A stretch of DNA of 64,000 nucleotides from Endomychus coccineus. Its lineage: Eukaryota; Arthropoda; Insecta; Coleoptera; Endomychidae. Within the stretch, counting starts at the first letter, position 1. The number at the start of each line of letters is the position of its first letter. The stretch is from contig OY294069.1 in assembly GCA_958510875.1 (NCBI GenBank), forward strand, positions 157,727,111 through 157,791,110, read 5' to 3'. Positions 37,701 through 49,700 of the stretch are shown piece by piece. Under the pieces are notes generated by a model. The model did not search any database, was not told where the DNA came from, and saw only the letters and a program-made list of their open reading frames with translations. Position numbers and translations under genes: made by a program.

Positions 37701-40700
37701 AACATCAATATTTTAGGAGTAAGTTCAAGCTTATATGTGTTCCCAGATATTATTCTCCACTAATTTGTCTTTGTTAATTTGACAAATTATTGTTATTAGT
37801 AGTGGAACAACTCACTAACCTTATTTTACTTTACAATTTTAAAACTGTACAGTTGTCTAAGATGTTCCCATTGGTATCTTCTTCTTTTTTATGAATTAAT
37901 AAACACAAATTTGGCGTGTTATGCACAAATTTCTGCTTTGTTAATATCACAGTTTAAGTATCATTTTAGATGTTCTTGCCTACTCATATGTAACTTAACT
38001 AATTAACTACGAATGTGTGTCATTTATCAGTTTGATGTTTACAACATAACATAAAAATATATTGATCTTCCAGATTTGTTTTGGAAAGCTCCAGAAATGT
38101 TGCGAAATCCAAATGCTTATATAAGAGGAACACAGAAAGCAGACACATATGCTTTTTCAATTATACTTTACGAAATATTGGGCAGAAGAGGACCGTTTGG
38201 GACCACTGGTTATGAACCACGAGGTAAATCTTAGTTCAAACAAAATACTGTCCTATCACTGAAGTATGTATTATCCAAATGAATATTCTTTTAGACATAA
38301 TATATTTTGTGAAAAGTTACCCCCCTGATAGTGAGGATCCGTTTAGGCCGGACCCAGACGTATTGTTAGAATCTGATTTAGGCTGTGATGATTATGTAAT
38401 ACAATGTATGAAAGATTGTTGGTCGGAAAATCCAGAACTTCGACCCGATTTTGTTAGTATAAGAAGTAGATTAAAGAGAATGAAGGATGGAAAGTAAGTA
38501 TAGAGGTGTTTGCAAAATTGGTCAATTCTAACAAAATATGTTTCAGGAATAAAAATATTATGGACCAAATGATGGACATGATGGAAAGTTATGCTACGAA
38601 CTTGGAAGACATAGTGACTGACAGGACCAGGCAGCTTTATGAGGAAAAAATGAAAACTGAAGACTTACTAAATAGGATGTTACCAAAGTAAGCGTTGAAT
38701 GGCCGGATTTTGTAGGCGGTGCGATTTGACCGGTCTCTAGTGGACGCAGGGCAATCATAAAGTTCTGACCTATTTGTTTGATTTTTAGGCCAATTGATTG
38801 TATTATTAACAGTACGAAGAACAAAGACTTACTAATATGTCTAGAAATTGCTCAAATTATGATATTCATATATTTCATTCCTTCAATATTTCCAAACATA
38901 CGCTGAAGCTCTTGGATTCTATCCAAAAGGGAGTCATTCGTTTGATTGATAATCTCACACTTAAAAGTTCATTGACCTTTCTAGAACATCGTTGAAAGGT
39001 GGGAGATATCTTCTTTTCTATAGATATTTCCGTGGTCGGTATTCATCAGAAATCTCGTCTGTAGTTCCACCACGAGAGATTGCAGATAGGCGAACTAGAG
39101 CAGCTCAAACTACTCACCCCTTCATTGTCATACTTCATTTTTTATCGAACAGCGAAGTTGTGGAACTCTTTGCCTTGTGAGGTCTTTCCCTATGCCTATA
39201 ACCTCCGAACCTTCGAGAAAAATTCGCCTATCTCCTCTCCCAACAATCCTCCGCAGGCTCACATGATGTTCTTCGAACATTATGGTTTCCTTCTCGTGTA
39301 GCCAAAGTATAAAAAAAAATTGTTATCCATCTTCTTCTGGAAGTATTCGAAACAAAAATATTCCTTCATCAGAACCATCTATTTTATGTTAATCCGCAAA
39401 TCCGCTTCGCGCTGCAGCTAAATGAACGCAGTTGCAAAAAATGCGGACGATTAGCTAAGGGTTATCAAAGTCAATTAAAAATAAAATGAAACGAAAAACG
39501 AAAAAAGTCCCATTGGATCCCCCTGACACATATAGTTTGGAGTCATGAACTAAAACAGCGTTCCGTGCCTTGACCTTGGTAACATCCTCTAAAACTTTGT
39601 CCCACTATTGCAGAACCTTCTATAGTAATCAGAGTAAAGTCTTGTAGTAAAGCCGTACGATAACCGAAAATATTTGCCGTTTATTAATTCTATACATTGG
39701 ATATTTATATGATTTAAATCTAAGACAAAACGAAATATTAGTCAGACAACGTTTTTCTCCTTCGCACTGAATTTGATCGTATTGTGACGGATAGTTCTAG
39801 CAAGTGCATCATTCTTTCCATTCATGTTGGACTTCTCTCAATTTCTTTTCAATAAAGAATGTAAGGACCTGATTGATAGAAACCGTGATACGGAAACGTT
39901 ATGCGGAGACCTTTACTGGCTTGGAACTGTATAATTATGGTTCGCCTATAGGCTTTCCAAAAATTGATTGTCTTTTGCGATCCAGTGCCTCGTATTTACA
40001 CAGGATGTGTGTCACTATTTCTGTATCCTTACCGCAAAGTCTGCATGTCAGATCGCCATTGTACAGTCCCATTTTGTTTAGGTGCCCTTTTACTGGCGCA
40101 TGGCTAGTCATGAGCCCTGTTACGACTTTTATTTTTTTCCTATTTAGTGCTGATAGGTCTGTCGTTCTTTCGTTACATGTGGCTTTGATGTATTTCTTCC
40201 AATGTTCGTTTCCTGGGATTTTTTCCCAGTATTCTTTGTGGTCTTCCATGATCCAGTATTCTACAGATCTTCGTGCTGAACGTTTTGGTACCCTCATGGT
40301 CTATTCTGGATCTGGAGCGTTCTCCGACCATCTTCTTGCAAGTTCGTAGGCTTTTTCATTGCCTGTCGTTCCCTGATGTCCTATCACCCAGATCAGCTTA
40401 ACGCGGTTTCGGTTTGCCAGTATTTCAAGTTCTTCTTCGCATCTCCAAACCAGATGGGATGCCACTCCCTGACTTCTCGTTGCCTTAAGTGCAGCCTGAT
40501 TGTCTGTCAATATGTGGATCTGCTCATCTTAGATGACTCCCTGATTGTTTTCCTTCACACATTGGAGGTTTACATATACCTCTGCTTGGAAGACAGAGGT
40601 ATGTTTACCAATGAATAGCTGAAGCCAGTCTTTGCGTTTCTTGAGTATACCTGCACATTTTTCCACCCGTCTATATACCAGATCTTTCCCTGTATAATGT

Positions 40701-43700
40701 TGCCCAGGTTTGTATGTTCCCATTCAGTCCTTTCTGGTATTGATACTGTGAAAGAGTATCGCTTTGGAATGTGTGCGGGTTTAACCAACATGTTGTACAA
40801 CCAGTAGAGCATGTTCGGTCGTAGTCCCCATTTTCTCACGAAAATGTCTGGCCACAAATAATGAGGTCTCCGCGTTTTTAACTACTTTTCTCCCAGATGT
40901 TGGTTTCTCCTCGAATCTTCAGAGGTTCCAAGCCCTATAATTTGCGTTTACGAGTGAATGCTACTATGGTGGCTTTGTGGGGACTGAATTCAGTCCCTCT
41001 GAATCCGTCCATGTTATTACCAGGTTCTGAGCCTTTTGCATTTGATCTCTGACCGTGGAGTTGTATTTTTCTTGTACCATGGCAACAAAGGGTGATGCTA
41101 TGTCTGCCTAGGTGGTATACCAGGTATACATAGCGCTTAGGGCGAGACAGAGATCGGTTGGTAAATATACTCACTACAATGTTCACTAGGATAGATTATG
41201 CAAAGTGGTTCATATACCAAAGGTATATGTGAAGTTCGGAGTTAATCAAGGACTGTGTCAGTATGTATATTCTATCACTATATAGCGGCTAAACTGTTGC
41301 TGATTGGTCGACAGCAGTAATAGAATATACACTATGACACAGTATGTTAGAATGTTATTTTGGTGATGAATTAGTAATATTTTGCCAAATAAAAAATTAC
41401 TTTTTTGTGAACTTTCTAAAATCTTTTTAGAAAAAGTAGCCTACCAACTTTCGCTCGTGTGGAATGTAAGCCATTCTAAACGTGATGTAGTATATGCTAT
41501 TCTCATCGATGACAGACTTATAGGCTGGTATCATATACCAGCGCCGGTCGAGCGTAGAGAAGTGTATACCGTGCTAGACATGAGTTATCTAACCAGTGCT
41601 GTAAAGGAAAGGTAATAGTCCCGTATATATTGTAGCGGTCGTATCGAAACATAATTTCAGCATACAGAGGTTGTTGAAAGAATGTTCACCGCCCAACAGA
41701 TATTAAGGTATTATAAACTCGACTCACATTATTCTGCTAGGCGATCTCTAATGTCCCGAACTGTACGTTACATTGTCGACATAAGACGGTACAGAAAATA
41801 ATATTCTATGTTAATCATTTTATATAATAAAAACTATCCTTTCTTTTTTTCAGACCAGTTTCAGAAAGGCTTACAAAAGGTTATGGTGTCGAACCCGAAT
41901 CTTTTGACTTAGTTACTGTATATTTTAGTGATATAGTGGGCTTTACAGCAATGTCTGCTGAAAGTACACCTCTGCAAGTGGTAAATTTTCTAAACGATCT
42001 CTACACAGTATTTGATAGAATCACTAAAGGGTACGATGTTTACAAAGTGGAGACCATTGGTGACGCTTACGTAGTGGTATGTAAAAACCAGTCACATAGT
42101 ATTCAACTGTGTTTTATTGTTTTATGGGGCTAGGTTTCAGGTTTACCCTTGAGGAATGGTGATAAACATGCAGGAGAAATTGCTTCGATGTCGCTAGATA
42201 TGCTTGCCGCTGTTAGAAACTATTCCATTGCTCATAGACCGAACGAAGTTTTGAAATTAAGGATAGGAATGCATACAGGTAAAGATATTTCATTTATCGG
42301 ATCGCCCCGGGTGATTTATGGATTTTGGGTGGGCAAATTTTTTTAATATAATAATAAATCAGTTAGAAATTGTGTTGAATTAAATAAAATGATGAAGATG
42401 CGTAGTACATCAGAACACGCACGTACTGTCCAGGGCTGGCACAGAAAGGAGACAGCTACCTAGGGCGCCAAATTTCGATGGGCATAGATTTGCCAAAGAA
42501 TTAACTTTTACGACTGGCATCGACCAGGATTTGCTTAACCAAATAGAAAAACGGGTTTGCTCATAGTTGGTCCCTTAGCAGCTAATGGTTTAGCTTTTAG
42601 AGGATCTGTAGACTGTTTGTATGCTGGTCACTACAATTTTTTTGGCTTGGTTATCTCAGGTTTATTATGATGAGTTAAGATCGCCTTTGTTCTTTGGCCG
42701 TTATTGCGTTTGGAAATAAATATTTAAATTCGTAGATTTAAATGAACCCATCTAGCAGTTTGCTTAGAAAACTGGGTCATTCGAAATATCTGTAAAACAA
42801 AATCTTTAAATGTCAAAAAAAAAAATTCCATTCGGCGTAGAATAAAACCACTTCCAGTATTCTCCCAATAATTCGCCTATCTAGACCTTTGCCTATCTGG
42901 TAAGTAATAAATCTAGGGGCTAAATTTTATGTGCCAGTTCGGGTACTACCTGTGTGGTTATTGAATACCTATTCTGAATAATTTGTTCACATGCAGGACC
43001 CGTGGTTGCGGGTGTGGTGGGCTTAACAATGCCTCGATACTGTCTCTTCGGGGACACTGTCAACACGGCATCACGGATGGAGAGTAATGGGGAACCGCTC
43101 AAAATACATATCAGTTCCCAATGCAAAGAAGCATTGGAAAAACTTGGTGGTTACGTGATTGAAGACAGAGGTCTGGTTACTATGAAAGGAAAGGGGAACG
43201 TTAAAACCTTCTGGTTGACGGGAGCTACTGAGCAAGCCATCCAAAGAAGAGAGGTAGACCTGGAAGAACTGCCTCCTCTATTCTGCAGGCCGAGAAGAAG
43301 TCCAAAGTTGAACAACGAGTCTAGACAAGCTTCTTTCTGTGGTGGTTTCGGAGGTATGATAAGCCGAAGACATTCTAGTGTACCACGAGGTATGTGTCAT
43401 TTTTATATATTTACTTATTTTCTTATCTTTCAGTATTAGTTGGTGCTTGTAGCTTTCCATTTCTTTAGTTTTTCTTGGTGGTGGTTATTTATGTTGTGTT
43501 GCAATGATGATATGTTGAGGTTTATTTATTTATTTGATTGAAGTATACAAATTGTTCTTAGTAGAATGAAGACAATTTCACAATATTTTAGTTTTTATTG
43601 GCTCATGGCATATTCTCTTAGAAATGTTGCATGCTACGGACTGTTTTGTAGTAGTTATTCAGTTATATACCTATTTTGTTAATTTATGTTGCACTTGTTT

Positions 43701-46700
43701 CAAAATTGACTAAGTTTTTCACTTTTCATCCAGTTCCAGTTCTCTTTTATGATTTCCATAATTATTATAAAATTTGCCAATGAAAATGTTTTTATATTTA
43801 ATTTTGGCTAATATGCCGGCATGAATATTCCTATATTGGTAAAAGCTCTCTGCAAATTCAATTATAAATCTCTTGATTTATATTCTGCATTATATTACAT
43901 TTTGTAATTTGATATTTCAGATGAGCATGTGCTCACTGGTTCAATTAATCCCCAGGAGTTGAACTATATGCCCATCCCTTGAAAGTTATAACGTATGACT
44001 CAAAAGAAATGAACAAATACAGAAACTTAAGTCACTGGTACTATCATCCACAAAATACTGCGCATCTGTTGACTATTAGAACTTAAGTATTATTTAGAAC
44101 TATGACCAATAAATGTATAATTATCATCAACACTCTCCGGAAAATCGCAGACCTGTTTCCTTATAATGTGTCACAGCATAAGATATTTTGATTTCATGTG
44201 ATGTTTGTTTGGAAAAGTTTCGAGTTACATGTGGGTTAGTTTTATGTGGCATAGATAATGGTAACATTAGGTTGCATTATTCGTTATATTTGGTTCCTCT
44301 ATTGATTCGTCACGAAAACTTGACCGATTCCGAATCTATGGCACTTTTCATGACAAACTGTAAATTTTCATAGATATGCGATATGATGGATACTATACTC
44401 GGATTCTCGAACAGATATAGTTTTTAAAAATACGTGAGCAGGATTTTCGGATGCGGCATTTCTATTCGTCAAACACAAACGGATGCTAACCTCACCAAGT
44501 CCACTTCACATAGCTACTGGTGCAGTGTTCCTAGATATAGCCAAAGCCTTTGACAAGGTATGGCACGATGTACTGATACATAAGATATACAGATACAACC
44601 TACCAATAGCCTACCTGAAGCTTACAGAAATGTACCTCACGGGACGCAGATTTAGAACGGGGGGGGGGGGTACGATATCACGTAGGAAGAAAGACAAGCA
44701 AAGCCAGGTGTACCACAAGGATCGATCCTCGGACCGGTACTCTATAACTTGTATACCGCAGATATACCTAAGACACTTTTGCCAACACATCCAAATAAAA
44801 TGCGTACAAGCAAAGCTTCAAAGACACATCACCGATCTCGAAGAGTGGTTCAACAAACGGCGAATGGAAGTGAACGCCACAAAAAGCGTTAATGTTCTCA
44901 ACGAGAGACATCAAACACAAACCGACGAAACATATCGAGATAAACAAGAAAAAATACCTTGGGTGAAAGAAGTTAAATACCTGGGAGTAACACTAGACAG
45001 GAAGCTAACGTTCATTACCCACCTAAGAAACATAAACAAAAAGGCAAATCAGATGAAGGACTGAAGGAGTTAGATTTGTAGGAGAACGTGTAGAATGAAA
45101 GGAAGTGGCGAATGTATTGATTAGCGACGAGTCAAAGTTCTAATTGCCCAAATCTTGTGAGTTAGTTATGGTATTGAACCAAAAAAGGATCAACTTGTAA
45201 CAAATAAATCTACAAATAGATTAAATTCCGTCCAAAGTCCGACTTTGCATATGCCGTCATATTGGTGCTGGAATAAATCCCACCTAGTTTATACTACTTG
45301 GTCTATTGTAGACACACAGCAACTCATTATATCCAAACTCAATACAAAATGGGTATCGTTAGCATCAGATGAGCTGAAACACTGTGTTCAATCGGTCACT
45401 GACTTTCCTCATATTTGTTAGCACAACTTTTCACTTTCGGACACGTCTGCTGGTGAAATGTATGATTGGTGGAACAGAAAATATAATGGGAATGATTTAT
45501 AAACAAATAATCGATATCACCCAGTGTGACTTCAGAGTAATATTTAAATTTAAATATAGTTTAATTCTGGCAATTCATTTGAATCAGTACTACCACGTTT
45601 CAAGGTCTAAGTTTACACCTCGTCTTCGGCATATATAAGAACGGCTGCAAGAGAAAATTTGTGTCAAGATTGTCTTAAAAATTGTAAGATTTGTAAAAAT
45701 TTGTTCTAATCGATATTTTTTTTGATTATAAAATCACTAAAATATTGTATTTACTTAGAAATTGTAATTTTTTCTGAATAATTGATGCAAATACTCATTT
45801 AATGAGTTGTGATAATGATTATGTTCTTTTTTTGAAATACATGAATCTACAAAGTAGTCATTCTAATAGCCAAGAATGTGTAACTTTATATAACAACATT
45901 AGTGAAAAATTAATAAAAATAACGTGTGGCACTCGGGGACTGCCGCGGTAAAGCTATTGCATAGCATGTTTCTCAACTTATGCAATTATAATTATTTATT
46001 TATTTTTTATTCATGCAGTTTTTTTTTTGATATTAAGGTAGTTGTCGTGGTACAATATTGTAAGAAAGTCTTGTATCATGCGCGCGGTCAGAGAGCACAC
46101 GAGCTTGTAGCAGAATGTGCTATAATTTTTGTGTAAGACTGTACCCATGGAGACGTACTCGCTAGTACGTATACTTTCTCATAAATTGTTGAACTTGAAA
46201 TTAATATTTCTTGACAATGAGACGGTCAATATTTTATTTTTTTTTTTTTTAATTCAGAATACAAACATTAAGTGACTGTTAGTTTTTTAAAAATTTCTGA
46301 CAGTTAGTTTCTTATAAAAACTGATAAACTGGTTTGACAATGAGACGGTCAATATTTTTTTTTTTTTTTGTTAATTCAGAATACAAACATTAAGTGACTG
46401 TTAGTTTTTTAAAAATTTCTGACAGTTTGTTTCTTATAAAAACTGATAAACTGGTACAAACTCTATGTAGTGCCTATACTCTCCATGTTAATGGACCGAT
46501 TTTTAATTAAGTGTATCTTGAGTTAGAAACGGTCAATTGACTTCAAATTTTAATAGTAATTGTATTATCATGTCCTTATTAAATATACAAAAATTCAGAA
46601 TTTTCTGACTGTACGCGTTTTTCACGACAACTACCTTAATTCAAGTTACACTTTTTAAGCGTGGTGACCGATAAGAAAACAATTTTTTTTCTTTTATTGA

Positions 46701-49700
46701 ATAAATGAGAAGTTAATATCTTTTAAAATATTTTTATTATCTTACAATACATGTAGGTTATTCAGGAATTTTTATCATCGAAACTATAGGTTTATGGTAA
46801 CTGAAATAAGAAACATAAGTTTGAGACTTGATATTCTCTAAATATCTGGAAAATACCGCGTCAATGGTGATCCCATATTTTGTTGTGGATTCTTGTGGAT
46901 CATTATTCATTTTCAAATTCAATTTTTCCGAAAGAAAAGTTGTCAACCGCTCTGATTTTTTATCAGCGAAGTTGATGTTGAAACCGCCAGCCAAGATGAG
47001 TGGAAATTTATTACCATTTGTACCAAGTATTTTCGACCCTTCTTCAGTGTACTCCAGTAAAGTACGATGAATAAAATGCTCTACCTCGTCCAATTTTGGA
47101 TTCGGAGAAATGTAAATTGCTACCATGACTATGTGTAGGCCATTTCTAAGTTTGCATAAGCACGCACAAATATCTCCAACAAATGAGCGCCTAACATTAA
47201 CATCGCTAACGTGTGCAATATTTATTTCAATATTCGGAGTCATAATATTAGTAACATTATTATTATTTTGGTAAATAGCTACCCCACCTTTTGGAACAGT
47301 ATCTACAACAGTATATATACCTACATGTATACTTACGGGGCGCATATGCGGCGAGTGTGGCATTATAAAGATATGATAGATACCTATACACCTATATACT
47401 TTCTCACAAACCGCTGCTTACGTATTCGTCCGATTTCGGAGCAGCTCGTCTCGATCCGTGCGAGCTTCGTACAGTCGTACCATATACATACACGTTAAGC
47501 GAACGCTCGGCCGAGCTACATGGTAGGCGGAGTGGGGGGTGATAGGTTATTTTCGTTACGGAATTTCTTGATTCGGTCGCCGCGCTCAAAGCCCGCGATA
47601 AAAGCTATGCAATAGCTTAAAAATGTTATTGTAAAACATGTGTTTAGAATATTTGAATTTAAATGATTACTAAGAATCAGTGATGCAATTATGAAAACCA
47701 TATGAAAATTAGACTAGAGAGAACTGTGGACTTTACAATAGAATAAAATAGTTTCCTGTAATCACTATTAAAAAATTCTGCCGGTTCAACCTTCACTATG
47801 TGATATGAAATTTTATACATTATACATTGTAAAATTAAACACTACTATGTTGATATCACTTTTATTTGTAATTCCGTTATTCGAGCTTCAGCGATCCCTG
47901 TGCTCGGTCATTCATGACCTTGACCATATTATACTGTTTGAAACTATGTAGCTTTAAACCAGAGGCAACGATTTTAATACCATCAATATAGGTGAAAACT
48001 GTAACTACATTCTAAAACACATGCATGTGCCCTGCGATTGTCATTAATTTTCACGTATTTTATTCATATCTAAACCAATTCCGTTTCAAATTTCAATCTT
48101 CAATGTAAATAAATATGTCCTCATCTTGTAATAACAAACTCCACCAAGCAAAAATTTGTTTCAAGGTACAAGCATCGAAGTGGAAAGTACATCAACAATA
48201 CAGAACAACAGTCCAGTTGCGTCGCGACATTTAAAAGTAAATCGTCACAATTTACATGTTCCAGACCAAGGGGGTTCGAAACTAACCGTCGATACAGCTT
48301 TCGGTAGTCAAATTATGGAAGTACCGGAGGAAGGTCGATGGGGAATGCGGACGAGAAGGGTGCTTTCTAGTATAGCATCCAGTTGTGATGAACCGAATAA
48401 AAGCCAGTTAGTAATCAATAAAGTACGTGAATCTAGATCTTTGGATCCATTACCTTTTATTAGAAGTAAATGCTTAGAATTGACTGAGAAATTGATGAGT
48501 AACGCGCGTAGTACAAGATCTTTAGATAACTGCGATAAATGTATACAGATTATTGCCATTGCTGATGACCGTCTACTAGGTAATAATAACATAATAAATG
48601 GAAATCTGGTGAACATAGGCAACGATGACAACAACAGTTTCGTTGATGACGTTCAAGTTCCACTTCTGAACGCCTCACCAAATCCAACAATTATAAGGAA
48701 AACTGGCGGTAATTCGTATGAAGAGTCAATGGAATGTGACAATGCTAAGAGGTAAGAATATAAATAAGTTATTATCTATTAAATAAGTAAAAAATTCTAT
48801 AGTTTCATCCGTCACTAGGTGACATGAACAGAATCGATCACACCTTGGTCAGGTGGATCAAGACCATGCTCTCGCAGAGACTGAGGACGGCGCATCGTAA
48901 TGGCAGTGTCGCATGTACACACGTCACCCAAGGGTGCCTTCAGGATGCAGTACTGTCTCCGCTCCTTAGATGCCTGGTGGTGGACGGCTTGTTGGTTGCT
49001 CTGAATGAGGGTGCGTTTTACGTTCGAGCCTACGAAAACGACTTGGCAGTTGTGACACTTGGAAGACACGTGGTTACCTTGTGCGAGCTTCAGAATACTG
49101 CACTTGGCATCGTGGCTCGCTGGCGCCAGGCCGAGGAACTCAGGGTGAATCCTGAAAAGACCGAAGTGGTTATTTTCACGAGGAAACGAAAACTGGGACC
49201 CCTACCAGATATTCGTCTGTTAGGAAGGTCCCTGCACATGAAAGGCTCAGTGAAGTACCTTGGAGTTATCCTCGATGCTAAACTGAGTTGGAAAATACAT
49301 CTAGAAACCCGGGGAAGAGGACCCTGCACTGGATCTACACGGCCATATCCGCCCAATCATAACCTACTCAACCGTGTGGTGGCCGGCGACACAAACGGTT
49401 CTGTTCCGTCTGGCGTTGGTAAGGCCCAACGACTTGCCTGCGTCGGGATAACGGGGGCTATGAGAATCGCCCCCGCCAGGGCTCTGGAGGTTCTGGTAGG
49501 GATCGTCCCTCTACAGCTCCATATCAAAACAGTGGCCGCGGGTGACCAACACCAGACGTCCTCATAACATAGAGGACGGACTGGGAGAACAAGGACTTTG
49601 GGTCTCTTCCGCCAGGGGGGCTCGTGTGATTCAGGGACTGGTTTAAGATTGACGAGTCTAGCGGAAACGAAGTCTACTCGTGTACACCCAAGGGAGATTT

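Larger units (their letters stand above)
45921..47615 (-). mobile_element. Helitron2 (Helentron)-type remnant
   Basis: Contains an endonuclease domain like that at the end of Helentron proteins (46758-47363, minus). Both ends carry a similar motif: CCGCGGTAAAGCTATTGCAT near 45942 and CCGCGATAAAAGCTATGCAA near 47594. Between them are a tandem duplication (46214-46455) and GC-rich text (47400-47520). No Rep or helicase part remains, so borders are approximate. Confidence 0.5.

Noticed and set aside
41382..41615. 77-codon plus-strand frame in a cyclase intron
   Set aside because: No motif and no fitting splice sites; would break the phase between exons 38687 and 41854.
45384..45638. 84-codon plus-strand frame
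   Set aside because: AT-rich, no motif and no related copy seen.
48308..48634. 108-codon minus-strand frame
   Set aside because: Antisense shadow of the cyclase tail exon 48166-48751.
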